NCBI RefSeq assembly: GCF_000316115.1 | Contig: NZ_JH993797.1 | Coordinates: 4,140,486-4,204,485 of the forward strand | From: Leptolyngbya sp. PCC 7375 | GTDB taxonomy: Bacteria; Cyanobacteriota; Cyanobacteriia; Phormidesmidales; Phormidesmidaceae | Length of the DNA stretch: 64,000 nucleotides | Direction of reading: 5' to 3' | Shown: positions 1 through 9,199 of the stretch, piece after piece | Numbering within the stretch: the stretch's first letter is position 1 | How the letters are laid out: the number at the start of each line of letters is the position of its first letter | Notes under the pieces: model-generated | Told to the model about the DNA's origin: nothing | Seen by the model: the letters and a program-made list of their open reading frames with translations, nothing else | Database searches by the model: none | Translations under genes and position numbers: made by a program

Positions 1-242
1 GATCGATCATCTTTTATAAAAATGAAATTCAGCGCCAGCTTGCTGAAACGTCAAAAGAAGCAGTGAGTCATTTATTTGATCAACCCATTGCCACTGACTT
101 GCTACCAGCAGATACGTTTTATCCGGCAGAAGATTACCACCAGAATTATTATCAGACTCATCCAGCTCGCTATCGGATATATCGCTTTGGTTGTGGTCGT
201 GATCAGCGTTTAGGAGAGCTGTGGGGTAATTTGCACGAGTAA
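1..242 (+). CDS. msrA: Peptide methionine sulfoxide reductase MsrA, C-terminal part (truncated by window edge)
   Basis: A reading frame open from base 3 ends at a TAA at 240-242 and gives 79 residues. It matches the C-terminal half of MsrA: a segment reading SIIFYKNEIQ, then FYPAEDYHQNYY, then the tail YRFGCGRDQRLGELWG. MsrA repairs oxidised methionine (the S-sulfoxide) using thioredoxin. The catalytic N-terminal Cys lies upstream of the window and cannot be checked. The overlapping minus-strand frame at 7-291 is a shadow of this gene. Confidence 0.85.
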   Translation, partial: SIIFYKNEIQRQLAETSKEAVSHLFDQPIATDLLPADTFYPAEDYHQNYYQTHPARYRIYRFGCGRDQRLGELWGNLHE

Positions 243-377
243 TCTTAACTTGAGTGCATGTTGTGACGATGATTCCCACCGGCAGAATCACTTCAATTGA
301 CAGCCGATATATATCTATCTGCTCAAGGGATAAAAAACTGACTAAAGTAAAGGGTAGATGTAATCCAATAAGTGCCC

Positions 378-1025
378 ATGACTGCTGTACAGCTTTCTGC
401 GCGCGATATCATGCGTGCCGCCTACGAAAACCGCTACACCTGGGATGGAAACTTCCCTGGCTACACTACAGATGTCGAATTTAAGCATGGTGAGCAAACC
501 TATATTGGGAAAGCTCGAGTTAATCCCGACCTGTCAGCTGAGGTTTTTGATATTGAGGATGAGGCAGCACTGAAGCTGGTTAAAGGGCAACTATGGGAGG
601 TTGCCATTCATCGAGTACGCCGTGAGTTTGAAGATACCCATGGCAAAAATACATTTGCCCTGGGTGACACTGATGAGCGTGGAGCTGTGGAGATCCTGGT
701 CGAAGGAAAATCCACTGGTGATAAATACAAGGTTCTTGATAATGAGGTGGTGCTAGTTCATCGCCACATCCACGGCGTAGTCGTTACTATTAACACCTTT
801 AGCGCTCACGACACTGGTGCCGGCTACTTATCCCATACCTATGATTCGGTATACCACGACCCAAAAACTGGAAAGCAGAAAAAAGGGCGTAGCGAATTTA
901 CCGACGAGTACGACAAAGTAGGTGATTACTTTATCTTGACTCGTCGTGCGATCGCATCTGCTGATGAGGGCGACATGGAGTTCAACTTCTCCAATATTCA
1001 GTTCCTAGCCACCGCAGCTAAATAA
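378..1025 (+). CDS. DUF3386-family conserved cyanobacterial protein
   Basis: A soluble protein of about 215 residues without signal peptide or membrane segment. The N-terminus ARDIMRAAYENRYTWDGNFPGY and the mixed beta-rich body resemble the cyanobacterial family DUF3386, whose function is unknown. The frame can start at a GTG (372) or at the ATG two codons later (378). I prefer the ATG, although neither has a clear ribosome binding site. The family assignment is from memory of the N-terminal motif and should be treated as probable. Confidence 0.75.
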   Translation: MTAVQLSARDIMRAAYENRYTWDGNFPGYTTDVEFKHGEQTYIGKARVNPDLSAEVFDIEDEAALKLVKGQLWEVAIHRVRREFEDTHGKNTFALGDTDERGAVEILVEGKSTGDKYKVLDNEVVLVHRHIHGVVVTINTFSAHDTGAGYLSHTYDSVYHDPKTGKQKKGRSEFTDEYDKVGDYFILTRRAIASADEGDMEFNFSNIQFLATAAK

Positions 1026-1088
1026 CGAATAAATAGCCAAAACAGTCAATCACAAATTATTTGACTAGCTGCCCGCTCTACAGTTTTA

Positions 1089-1553
1089 CTAACGGAGCGG
1101 GCATTGTTTACGTAGATTTTCCGTCACTGCCCCCACCTGCGCTTCAGAATCTAGCTGTAGTGTACGCACATCGGTTTGAATCTGATCGTTAGGGTCAGGG
1201 TTGCTAGCTATCAACTCCGCCGCTTGATAGCGATAGTCCGAAGCTTGCTGATATACCTCAACAAGCTGGAACTGAATCGTTTGCAACTTGCGATTTGAGA
1301 TCAGCAGACCATCAAGTACCTGGGACACATCATAGTAAATGCGGCCAATCTGACGCTCAATGCCCTGGTTGTAGTCCGAGCCACCCAGATTGCCTTCATT
1401 GATTTCTTGAATACGTAAGTTGCCCTCTGCTAGAGCTCCATTAATTAAGGAACAGTCTTCACGAGGAGTACAGCTAGTCAAGATTAGGGCCGCCGAAACA
1501 CTTAACGATAAAACTAAGCGACCTACGATACGAGAACAATAAAAAGTGGACAT
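1089..1553 (-). CDS. Putative lipoprotein, conserved hypothetical
   Basis: A protein of about 154 residues from the ATG at 1553. It opens with a basic stretch, a hydrophobic segment and a lipobox ending LTSC, so it is predicted to be acylated on that Cys and anchored to a membrane. The mature part is largely alpha-helical and rich in Gln and Glu (QIGRIYYDVSQVLDGLL, LQTIQFQLVEVYQQASDYR), suggesting a coiled or helical bundle. I do not recognise the family. The frame extends upstream to 1667, but that extension would put 38 polar residues before the signal sequence. Confidence 0.7.
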   Translation of the reverse strand: MSTFYCSRIVGRLVLSLSVSAALILTSCTPREDCSLINGALAEGNLRIQEINEGNLGGSDYNQGIERQIGRIYYDVSQVLDGLLISNRKLQTIQFQLVEVYQQASDYRYQAAELIASNPDPNDQIQTDVRTLQLDSEAQVGAVTENLRKQCPLR

Positions 1554-1748
1554 ATAAGATTTATACATACAGTGATTGGGTTGCGACGAAGGCCCATTTG
1601 GCTTTGTGCGTCTCCCGATTTCCAGTGAAAATACATTAGCCAACTTCCACAGGACAAGCAGCAACACTATCGCTTCTTAGTTTTACAGGTTACTAGGGTT
1701 ACCCCAGGACAGCTGGAATTCAAACATACTGACAGAGAGGAAATTAAA

Positions 1749-2600
1749 TTGAACATTGGTTTTCTAGGTACAGGGCTGATGGGTACACCCATGGCACAGC
1801 TGCTCCAATCAGCTGGATATCAAGTATATGCTTGGAACCGCAGTGCTCATAAGTTAGAGGGGCTGTTAGCAACAGGGGTTAAACAGGCAGAGACTCCCGC
1901 GAGTGCGATCGCAGCTTCCCAACTGATTATCCTGATGTTGACCAATGCTGCCGCCATCGAGACCACCCTCTTAAGTCCAGAAGCTAAGGCAGAGCTAACG
2001 GGCAAAACAGTGTTACAAATGGGCACCATCGCCCCTCAAGAAAGTAAAGCCATTGCCCAAGCCGTCCAAGCGGTTGGTGGCGATTATTTCGAAGCGCCTG
2101 TTCTCGGCAGCATCCCCGAAGCCAAAGCAGGCACTTTAATTGTGATGGTAGGAGCCACCCCAGGGCAATTTGCTCAATGGCAGCCCATTTTGGCATGTTT
2201 TGGGCCAGAACCTCAGTTAATGGGTCCAGTGGGTGCAGGCAGTGGCGTCAAACTGGCTATGAACCAGCTGATTGGCACCCTGACCACTGCCTTCTCCATG
2301 AGTTTAGGACTGGTCCAGCAAGAAAGCATCGACGTTGAGAAATTCATGGCCATCGTGCGGCAAAGTGCACTCTACGCTCCCACCTTTGACAAAAAACTAG
2401 GACGTATGTGCGATCGCAATTTTGCCAATCCCAATTTCCCCAGTAAGCATCTACTCAAAGACATGAACCTGTTTGTGCAAGCTGCCGACACCTTTAACGC
2501 CGACGTCGCCAAAAGTGTGGCCCATATGGTGCAACAAGCCGTAGACAAAGGACTAGCTGACCAAGATTATTCAGCCGTGTTTGCCGCTGTGAATGAATAA
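1749..2600 (+). CDS. NAD(P)-dependent oxidoreductase, 3-hydroxyisobutyrate dehydrogenase family
   Basis: A 283-residue protein of the beta-hydroxyacid dehydrogenase family. The Rossmann motif GFLGTGLMGTPMA is at residues 4-16. The substrate-binding motif FEAPVLGS is near residue 114, and the catalytic-lysine region GSGVKLAMNQL is near 163-173. The most probable start is a TTG at 1749, because it places the nucleotide-binding strand at the normal distance and has a GAGAGG ribosome binding site nearby. The family acts on small beta-hydroxy acids, for example succinic semialdehyde or tartronate semialdehyde. The substrate cannot be read from sequence. Confidence 0.88.
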   Translation: MNIGFLGTGLMGTPMAQLLQSAGYQVYAWNRSAHKLEGLLATGVKQAETPASAIAASQLIILMLTNAAAIETTLLSPEAKAELTGKTVLQMGTIAPQESKAIAQAVQAVGGDYFEAPVLGSIPEAKAGTLIVMVGATPGQFAQWQPILACFGPEPQLMGPVGAGSGVKLAMNQLIGTLTTAFSMSLGLVQQESIDVEKFMAIVRQSALYAPTFDKKLGRMCDRNFANPNFPSKHLLKDMNLFVQAADTFNADVAKSVAHMVQQAVDKGLADQDYSAVFAAVNE

Positions 2601-2677
2601 TTTTGAGTGCTGAGTGTTGAATTTTGAGTGACATACACCCATCAAACTTCAACACTCTGAACGCAATACTCCCAAAA
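2601..2677. terminator. Inverted repeat between convergent genes
   Basis: GAGTGTTGAA (2612-2621) pairs with TTCAACACTC (2648-2657). Outer partial pairing (TTTTGAGT against ACT...AAAA) spans the whole gap between the oxidoreductase and uppS. A bidirectional terminator is the simplest role. TTGAGTG-type words recur within it, so it may derive from a small interspersed repeat. Confidence 0.5.
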
Positions 2678-3454
2678 CTAGGCGGTCAGGGCCTTAGCTT
2701 TTACGGGTTCTGACAGGGCTCCAAATCGGCGATCGCGATTTTGGAAGGCTAGCAGTGCCTGGTGAAACTGTTGGCGGTCAAACTGGGGCCAAAATACATT
2801 AGTAAAGTACATCTCGGCGTAGGCCATTTGCCATAGTAAAAAATTGCTGAGCCGCTGCTCACCACTGGTGCGAATTAACAGATCTGGATCGCTACAGCCA
2901 GAAGTATAGAGATGACGTTCCAACAGCTCTTCAGTAATCGCATCGGCAGACAGCTCACCCTGCTCAACACGTTCAGCAACCGCGCGACAGGCCTGAGTAA
3001 TTTCATGGCGGCTACCGTAATTGATAGCAACATTAAACTCCACAGCATCGTTATGTTTGGTTTGCTCCATCGAGCGTTCCATTTCACGACGCAGGGATGT
3101 ATGTAAACCGTCTAGATCACCAATAAAACGAATACGTACCCCCTCTGCATGCATTTCCGCTAACTCTTTGCGTAGCAAGCGCTCAAACAGAACCATCAGA
3201 AAATCGACTTCTTCGTGGGGACGTCGCCAATTCTCAGTCGAGAAGGCATAGGCAGTTAGCGCTCCAATCCCCCAATCCTTACAGCAGCGCAGCAAATCTT
3301 TGAGCACAATGGCTCCTCGACGATGGCCTTCAATCCGGAGTAAACCTTGGCTCTGAGCCCAGCGGCCATTGCCATCCATAATCACAGCAACGTGGTTAGG
3401 TAGACCGCGAGGGTCAAGGTCAGACGGTAGAGTTTTCAGAGTTTGGATCGTCAT
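2678..3454 (-). CDS. uppS: Isoprenyl transferase (undecaprenyl diphosphate synthase family)
   Basis: This enzyme condenses isopentenyl diphosphate units onto farnesyl diphosphate with cis geometry to make the C55 lipid carrier for cell-wall and polysaccharide synthesis. The signature VAVIMDGNGRWA is at residues 22-33, with the catalytic Asp of MDGNGRW at 27. It continues with GHRRG, FSTENW, and the C-terminal IRTSGEQRLSNFLLWQ. The ATG at 3454 gives 258 residues, the usual length. The frame is open for 22 codons upstream, but that extension has no family counterpart. Confidence 0.95.
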   Translation of the reverse strand: MTIQTLKTLPSDLDPRGLPNHVAVIMDGNGRWAQSQGLLRIEGHRRGAIVLKDLLRCCKDWGIGALTAYAFSTENWRRPHEEVDFLMVLFERLLRKELAEMHAEGVRIRFIGDLDGLHTSLRREMERSMEQTKHNDAVEFNVAINYGSRHEITQACRAVAERVEQGELSADAITEELLERHLYTSGCSDPDLLIRTSGEQRLSNFLLWQMAYAEMYFTNVFWPQFDRQQFHQALLAFQNRDRRFGALSEPVKAKALTA

Positions 3455-3890
3455 AATTGCAGATACGTATTGCTCCAAATATGCCTTAAACGTGAATGGC
3501 CTGTCTGTGCTGTCACGCAACCGATATAGTCAAGTTCAAGGAAAAATTAAAATATTGGCTCTTACGAAACCATTGACTTTCATACAATCATCCACACAAC
3601 GCTCCTTAACTAAGAACGGTGACATGATTCAAGGATGCCCTAAATCATTGAAATTTAGACGTCTCTATAATCTTATGAACAACAGACTACAGAAAGTGCA
3701 TCAAAATCCTTTGATTAAAAGACAGGTCAGACCAGTGTACCCCCTTGCTTGTTTACACCCTATAGGGTTCTTTGTCTGAGATTGTAGGTAAGGGTTTGAA
3801 TTTAAAGGTCTGAAAAAGTCGGAATATCCTATGCGCAATGGCTTGGAAGATAACGGTAGTCTATCAATGGTTTTCCATTGACTGTGGCCG
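3455..3890. other. Gene-free stretch between uppS and the STAND gene
   Basis: Divergent promoter region of about 435 bp. The only ordered element I see is the 12-bp perfect palindrome ACCCTATAGGGT at 3757-3768, which could be an operator or simply overlap a TATAGG-like -10 box. The open frame across 3369-3779 is antisense to uppS over part of its length and looks like no protein. Confidence 0.4.
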
Positions 3891-6308
3891 ATGGGTGTCG
3901 ATACTGCTATCGAATTTACGGATTATCTACTCTATGAGAAAACAGGACAACACCTCAGTGACCTGCAATGCTGCATATTGAAGCAGGTATGGGGAGGCAA
4001 AACCTACCGTGCGATCGCAACCATTGCTGGCTATAGTGAAGGTCATGTAAAGGATGTCGCGTCTCAGTTATGGCGCTTGCTTTCCGATGTTTTAGGGGAG
4101 CGCATTACTAAGGGTAATTACCGGTCACGGCTGGTCTACTGGCTGAAACGTGCCAAACGCAAAATGGTGCACGTTGCTGAGGAAGCCTGGCCCCGCGTTA
4201 GTGCATCGCATACCTCGCAATCCGTTCAAAAAACGATCCCAAACAGCGAATCGCCAATTTTAGATCCACATTTTATTGGTCGGAGCGCAGCGCTTGAAAC
4301 AATCAATACCATTAGTCATCAAGGGCACAAAATCATAGTTATTCAAGGCGAGGGCGGACTAGGCAAAACCACCCTCGCCCAGCATTATTTACGGCAAATG
4401 ACATTCGATGTAGTGCTAGAGTGGCGTGTTGCGCAGGAAACCTCTAGCTTAACTGCGGTTGAAAATATTCTCGACGAGTGGCTGCGTCAGGATCTCAATG
4501 ATGAACCCGGCCAGGACTTGAGTATTAGCCTGAGTCGATTAAAACGTCATCTAAAACAAAAACGCGTTGGTATTCTCATTGACAACCTTGAACCTGCTCT
4601 AGATGGTGATGGACAATTTGTTATTGAGGCTCGTTGTTATGCAGAACTACTAAAGTTGTTAGCGGATTTTTCCATTAATGCAACAACCTTAATAACTAGC
4701 CGCGATCGTCTCTGTGAGCCAGGTATCCGAGCGTATCATTATCGCCTACCTCGCCTCACCTTTACAGATTGGCAACAGTGTTTTACCTATCATCAATTGC
4801 GCCTACCTGAAGTTGACAAGATTTTGCAGAGGCTACACCGTGCCTATGGTGGTAACGCCAAGGCAATGGAGATTTTATGTAGTACAGTACAAACTGATTT
4901 CAATGGTGACCTAGAGGCCTATTGGCAAGCTTACGGCGCAGACCCGTTAGCAGAGATTGATTTAAATAACCTGGTCATCAGCCAAATCAATCGACTCCAG
5001 TGCCTCGACCTCATAGCTTATCAACTCTTGTGTCGTCTGAGCTGTTATCGCTATCAAACCATTGCGACACTATCGCTGCCTGCTGTTCTGGCTCAATGTA
5101 ACAGTACCGACGGTCAGCGAGCGATCTCATCTCTTCGCAACCGCTCACTGATTGAGATGGAAAATGGCCAATATTGGCTGCATCCAGTCATTCGTGCTGT
5201 CGCGATTGAACGGCTACGACAAAGCGACCTCTGGTACCAGGCTAATCAGGCAGCTGCCCAGTATTGGACTACCAGCATAGAGATACTAACAGAACTGCTA
5301 GATGCTCAGAAAGCACTGGAAGCCTACTATCACTATATTGCGATCGATGAATATCAGGCAGCCGCACAGGTGCTGTTGCAGAGCCGTCATAACCAATGGC
5401 AACAGTTCTTACCCCTGGCCAGTAGCCTGTACCGCATGGGCTTATTGCAACCTGTCAGCACATTGATTTTAGAAGTGTTATCCCATCTGGAAACGGCACC
5501 TGACCCATTGCCCCAGGTGAGCGAACTCCGTAATATTCTGGGCGATATTTATTGGATTACAGGGGAAATTAGTCAGGCCATTGAATGTCAGCAAGGTGCG
5601 ATCTCAACGACTCAGCAGCGACTAGCGATTACGGATCAAGCAGATTCCCTCAACCACTATTACCTCCAGATGTTAAACATCGATTCACGGTTGAGCCTGG
5701 GACTGTATGCCATGGATCTATGGGAGCTAGACCAAGCCAAAGCAGCCTTTAATACCGTTATAGAACTTGGGCAAGATACCCCACATCAGGCTTGGGCAGA
5801 TAAGGCAATGGTTGCCCTGGCCCTGGCCTATGCCTATCAAAATCAAACGGAGGATGCCCACACCCTCGCTAGCCAATGCCTCAGCACCTTTGCCCATCAC
5901 AGTCCAAAATCAGGCAGGCTCGCCTATTTTATCCAGCTTTTGGGGCAAACCTATGGTCAGCTAGGGGATATGGAACAAGCTGAAACATTACATCAGCAGG
6001 CCCTCACATTTGCTGATGTTGGCCATTATCTACAAGTAAAAGCAAAAGCTCTGACTGGATTAGCCACCATTGCCCGCCAGCGTCAGCAGGTGGATAGGGC
6101 AATGGACTATCACAGACATTCCATTGCCCTATTTCATAGCATTGGTGCCAAGTGCGACCTAGCCAATGCCCATGTGGAACTGGGACATAGCTATATGAGC
6201 CTTCATCAAAAAGATACTGCCCATGAGCACTGGCATCGTGCCCTAGCTTTATACTCTGATATTCATGCTCAAAAACAGGTTAACCGAGTAGAAAAACTAT
6301 TAGGTTAA
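3891..6308 (+). CDS. STAND-class NTPase (NB-ARC-like) with N-terminal vMAP-type helical domain and C-terminal TPRs
   Basis: An 805-residue signal-transduction ATPase. Residues 1-95 form a basic helical region (KTYRAIATIAGYSEGHVKD has a helix-turn-helix look) resembling the N-terminal domain of cyanobacterial vMAP-type proteins. An NB-ARC-like module follows: the linker DPHFIGR near 126, Walker A GEGGLGKTT at 153-161, Walker B ILIDNLE near 228-234, and a sensor region LITSRDR. The second half is helical with tetratricopeptide-type repeats, clear from about 540 to the end. Such proteins oligomerise when the repeats sense a ligand. Bacterial relatives act in transcription control or anti-phage defence; which applies here is unknown. 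It is monocistronic, with no effector gene beside it. Confidence 0.85.
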   Translation: MGVDTAIEFTDYLLYEKTGQHLSDLQCCILKQVWGGKTYRAIATIAGYSEGHVKDVASQLWRLLSDVLGERITKGNYRSRLVYWLKRAKRKMVHVAEEAWPRVSASHTSQSVQKTIPNSESPILDPHFIGRSAALETINTISHQGHKIIVIQGEGGLGKTTLAQHYLRQMTFDVVLEWRVAQETSSLTAVENILDEWLRQDLNDEPGQDLSISLSRLKRHLKQKRVGILIDNLEPALDGDGQFVIEARCYAELLKLLADFSINATTLITSRDRLCEPGIRAYHYRLPRLTFTDWQQCFTYHQLRLPEVDKILQRLHRAYGGNAKAMEILCSTVQTDFNGDLEAYWQAYGADPLAEIDLNNLVISQINRLQCLDLIAYQLLCRLSCYRYQTIATLSLPAVLAQCNSTDGQRAISSLRNRSLIEMENGQYWLHPVIRAVAIERLRQSDLWYQANQAAAQYWTTSIEILTELLDAQKALEAYYHYIAIDEYQAAAQVLLQSRHNQWQQFLPLASSLYRMGLLQPVSTLILEVLSHLETAPDPLPQVSELRNILGDIYWITGEISQAIECQQGAISTTQQRLAITDQADSLNHYYLQMLNIDSRLSLGLYAMDLWELDQAKAAFNTVIELGQDTPHQAWADKAMVALALAYAYQNQTEDAHTLASQCLSTFAHHSPKSGRLAYFIQLLGQTYGQLGDMEQAETLHQQALTFADVGHYLQVKAKALTGLATIARQRQQVDRAMDYHRHSIALFHSIGAKCDLANAHVELGHSYMSLHQKDTAHEHWHRALALYSDIHAQKQVNRVEKLLG

Positions 6309-6809
6309 ATGACTGACTATAGAGTCAAATAAATTGATATTAAAAGAACAGCCTGTTCATTTTGAAAATCAGTGAGTCCCAGTATAAGCCGCTATCTACA
6401 GGTGGGTTTTATAGGCAGATCATACGAAATACTGATTTCTTCATCAGCGATTTATCCAACTATCGAAGTTACTGACTATTCTAGGAATGTGCCAAACGAG
6501 CACATCAGCAATCTTCCCCGAGACAGAAGGTAGCTGTCAGTACGACCGGTCTCTTTGATTCTGAAAGCCAATGATTAGACTGTGCGGTGCAAACCGGCAG
6601 TCTTTTTTTTGCGCATCTCACTTTCCAATCAAAAACCACGTATTGTAGAAGGTAAAAATACTGTCTTTAATCACGAAGTTTTATTCATTTTCAGGCATTA
6701 TCTTCCCTAAAAAATAGCAATCACAAAAAACTGTTACAGCCACAGAAATTATTGATATTGATTAGTACGCGAATGAAGACCTGTATAGCCCTATTCTTGA
6801 CACGTCATA
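6309..6809. other. Gene-free stretch downstream of the STAND gene
   Basis: About 500 bp with no credible reading frame. It contains the intrinsic terminator at 6577-6610, 270 bp beyond the STAND stop codon, so 6309-6610 is either a long 3' untranslated region or a separate small RNA. The part after 6610 is AT-rich and featureless to me. Confidence 0.4.
6577..6610 (+). terminator. Intrinsic terminator
   Basis: AGACTG (6577-6582) pairs with CAGTCT, and an inner CGGT/ACCG stem closes a GCAA tetraloop. It is followed by an unbroken T-tract to 6610. This is the most canonical Rho-independent terminator in the first 10 kb. Confidence 0.85.
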
Positions 6810-7084
6810 TCAACTGGCGTTCTCTTTTTGTTGTCGCGATCGCAACGTTGTTGCATCAATACCGTCATCGCTAACAGCCTCGAACACAACTTGATAATCC
6901 TGAGACAGCCCTTCCAGATGATAAATCCATTCGAAGACAGCCTTTGTTCTGGGTATGTGAAACTCAGAGGTAATCACTAAGAGGTGCTTGAGTTCCAGAG
7001 GCTCAATGTGAATCATGGGAGAGAAAAACACATACCAATGGTGTCATAGGAACTTGTTTCCACTAAAACCTTGGCTGGATCTAC
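6810..7084 (-). pseudogene. Truncated, frameshifted DUF218/YdcF-type remnant
   Basis: Two abutting frames together read like the C-terminal part of a DUF218 (YdcF-like) protein. The upstream frame gives VDPAKVLVETSSYDTIG. A one-base shift near 7030 then leads into FFSPMIHIEPLELKHLLVIT followed by SEFHIPRTKAVFEW. The motif TSEFHIPRT is the family hallmark. The N-terminal part is missing because the remnant abuts the 3' end of the Sua5-like gene at 7081. An intact start cannot be assigned, so I call this a decayed fragment, not a 73-residue gene. Confidence 0.65.
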
Positions 7085-7722
7085 TCGACTGCTGCTGCTG
7101 CGAATTGTTCGACGGCATCAAAGCCTAAGCCTTTACGCAGAATGACTGGCTCATCTTCAGTCATATCCAAAATCGTCGATGCCAGATAGCTCGGCTCAGC
7201 TTCACTATCAATAATCAGATCAACCTGCTTCTCTAACGCATCAAACAACTCATAGCGAGAGAAGTAAGCTTCATCCATATCCCCCGTATGGGCCGACGTG
7301 GAAATAATCGGATTGCCCAGACTCTTCAACAGTGCCTGACACACTGCACTATCTGGCACCCGAATCCCTGTCGTCTTACGTTTAGGGTTCATCACTAGCT
7401 TTGGCACTAATTTTGTCGCAGGCAAAATAAATGTATAGGGTCCTGGCACCAGATAACGCATTGTCCGATAGGCCGGATCACTGACATAGGCATACTCAGC
7501 AATATTCGACAGCGACGAGCACAGAAATGTCAGGGGTTTATCATTTGACAGTTTCTTTAGCTGCCGTACCCGCTTAATGGCATTCTTAGACAGCAAATCA
7601 CAGCCAATAGCATAAACAGTATCAGTGGCGTAGAGCATCACTGCACCGCTTTGCAACTGCTTACGAATTTTCTCGACTTTAAACGATTGAGGCGACTCTG
7701 GATGGAGAGTATAAATTGTAGC
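7081..7722 (-). CDS. Sua5/YciO/YrdC family protein (threonylcarbamoyl-AMP synthase-like)
   Basis: 213 residues from the ATG at 7722. Family signatures are SGAVMLYATDTVYAIGCD near 25-42, KLSNDKPLTFLCSSL near 61-75, and the GIRVPDSAVCQALL and NPIISTSAHTG segments. Sua5-type enzymes make threonylcarbamoyl-AMP for tRNA t6A modification. YciO-type paralogues share the fold without a proven role. The lack of a C-terminal Sua5 domain makes it YrdC/YciO-like. The last codons overlap the DUF218 remnant, marking a deletion junction at the 3' end. Confidence 0.88.
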   Translation of the reverse strand, partial: ATIYTLHPESPQSFKVEKIRKQLQSGAVMLYATDTVYAIGCDLLSKNAIKRVRQLKKLSNDKPLTFLCSSLSNIAEYAYVSDPAYRTMRYLVPGPYTFILPATKLVPKLVMNPKRKTTGIRVPDSAVCQALLKSLGNPIISTSAHTGDMDEAYFSRYELFDALEKQVDLIIDSEAEPSYLASTILDMTEDEPVILRKGLGFDAVEQFAAAAVE

Positions 7723-7823
7723 CATGGGTCGAGCCCTCACTCGTGACTCGCTACTGCAAACTGTATCGTAACGAGTGTTACCGTATTTTTACGAAAACGG
7801 CTAATTCTCTTAACAAAAGTCCT

Positions 7824-9101
7824 ATGGTCACCTCCAGCTTTGAAACACGTGTACCACTACATCAGCAAACGTTTTCCTTAGATCACGCGGCGTTCACTAG
7901 GTTACTTACCCACACCGAAAACCTACTGATCATTCAAGATTTGGATGGAGTGTGCATGGGACTGGTTAAAGATCCCCTCAACCGTGAAATCCATCCATCA
8001 TATGTAGAAGCTGTCACAGCCTATGATGGTCATTTTTTTGTTCTGACCAATGGTGAACACATTGGCAAACGAGGAATCAACGGCATTATTGAAAAGGCAT
8101 TAGGGAAAGACGTGAGCGATTGTCACTTACCAGGGCTAGCAGCTGGAGGTGTGCAGTGGCAAGACCGCTACGGCCAGTTAAACCACCCTGGCGTCAGTGA
8201 TGATGAGCTCATTTTTCTTCAATCTGTCCCTAATCGGATTACAACAGCCCTGCGTGAGTTTTTGAACAACCTTAACCACGGTTTATCCTCAGAAGTTCTA
8301 AACCACTGCATCAATGCATCAGTACTAGACAATGTGGCATCCCCTACAGCCAACCTCAACACGTTTTACGAAACGCTTGCCAATCCAGCGCTTTATCAAC
8401 AGATTCAAGAACATATGAAAGCGCTAATGGATCAGCTTTTGACAGAGGCTGTAGAAAAAGGCTTAGGGGACTCATTTTTTGTGCACTATGCCCCTAACTT
8501 AGGGCGCAATAACAATGGTGACGAAGTTGCATGGTGGGCCAATGAGACCACTTCAGGCACCACAGATTTTCAATTTATGCTGCGCGGAGCCATTAAGGAA
8601 GCTGGAGTACTGGCTTTACTTAATCGCTATTACTTTAAGAAAATAGGGGTACACCCCTTAGGGATTGGATTTAATGCGCGGCAAGCCCCTAGAACAATGG
8701 ATGATATGTTGGCTCTGGTCAAGCAAGACTTTGACCCGGCGCACATGCCGCTGATCATTGGTGTTGGTGATACGGTTACCAGCCAGGCTGTGGAGACAGA
8801 AGATGGATTGGTGTTTAAGCGTGGCGGGAGCGATCGCAACTTCCTCCAGCTGATCCAAAATATCGGCCACGTCTTTAATAATGGCAATCTCGTCGCCTAT
8901 GTCGACAGCAGTGGTGGAGAACTCAAAAACCGTCGTCCCGTCCAAGTGGAGACCCAAAATGGTATCTCAAAAGTAACCCAAGGCCCTGGCGATCCACGGG
9001 ATAATAGCGACCCGCTAAAGCTAAATGTGGTTTTTCCTGGTGGTCATCAGCAATATTGCCAGATATTCGAAGCAGGTGCCCACGGACGGCGGCACTTGTA
9101 A
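7824..9101 (+). CDS. stpA: Glucosylglycerol 3-phosphatase
   Basis: This enzyme dephosphorylates glucosylglycerol phosphate, the last step in making the compatible solute glucosylglycerol. The ATG at 7824 yields 425 residues, close to the roughly 420-residue salt-tolerance phosphatase family. HAD-like motif I is LLIIQDLDGVCMGLVKDPL near 34-52, with the nucleophile Asp in DLDGV. The strings FFVLTNGEHIGKRGINGI and LPLIIGVGDTVTSQ match later conserved blocks. The frame is open upstream to a GTG at 7743, but residues there have no family counterpart. The synthase gene ggpS is not in the window. Confidence 0.9.
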   Translation: MVTSSFETRVPLHQQTFSLDHAAFTRLLTHTENLLIIQDLDGVCMGLVKDPLNREIHPSYVEAVTAYDGHFFVLTNGEHIGKRGINGIIEKALGKDVSDCHLPGLAAGGVQWQDRYGQLNHPGVSDDELIFLQSVPNRITTALREFLNNLNHGLSSEVLNHCINASVLDNVASPTANLNTFYETLANPALYQQIQEHMKALMDQLLTEAVEKGLGDSFFVHYAPNLGRNNNGDEVAWWANETTSGTTDFQFMLRGAIKEAGVLALLNRYYFKKIGVHPLGIGFNARQAPRTMDDMLALVKQDFDPAHMPLIIGVGDTVTSQAVETEDGLVFKRGGSDRNFLQLIQNIGHVFNNGNLVAYVDSSGGELKNRRPVQVETQNGISKVTQGPGDPRDNSDPLKLNVVFPGGHQQYCQIFEAGAHGRRHL

Positions 9102-9199
9102 CCTGAGAGGGTCAGCGTCGGAATTAATTGGGCGGTATAGCCATCAAGCTGGGCAGGTTCGCGACACCGACGCCTCAACCACCATATCCGGGACCGATA

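Noticed and set aside
7..291. 94-codon minus-strand frame
   Set aside because: It lies antisense to the C-terminal MsrA frame, which has clear family motifs.
3369..3779. 136-codon plus-strand frame between uppS and the STAND gene
   Set aside because: It is antisense to the uppS start, and its text has no protein-like pattern.
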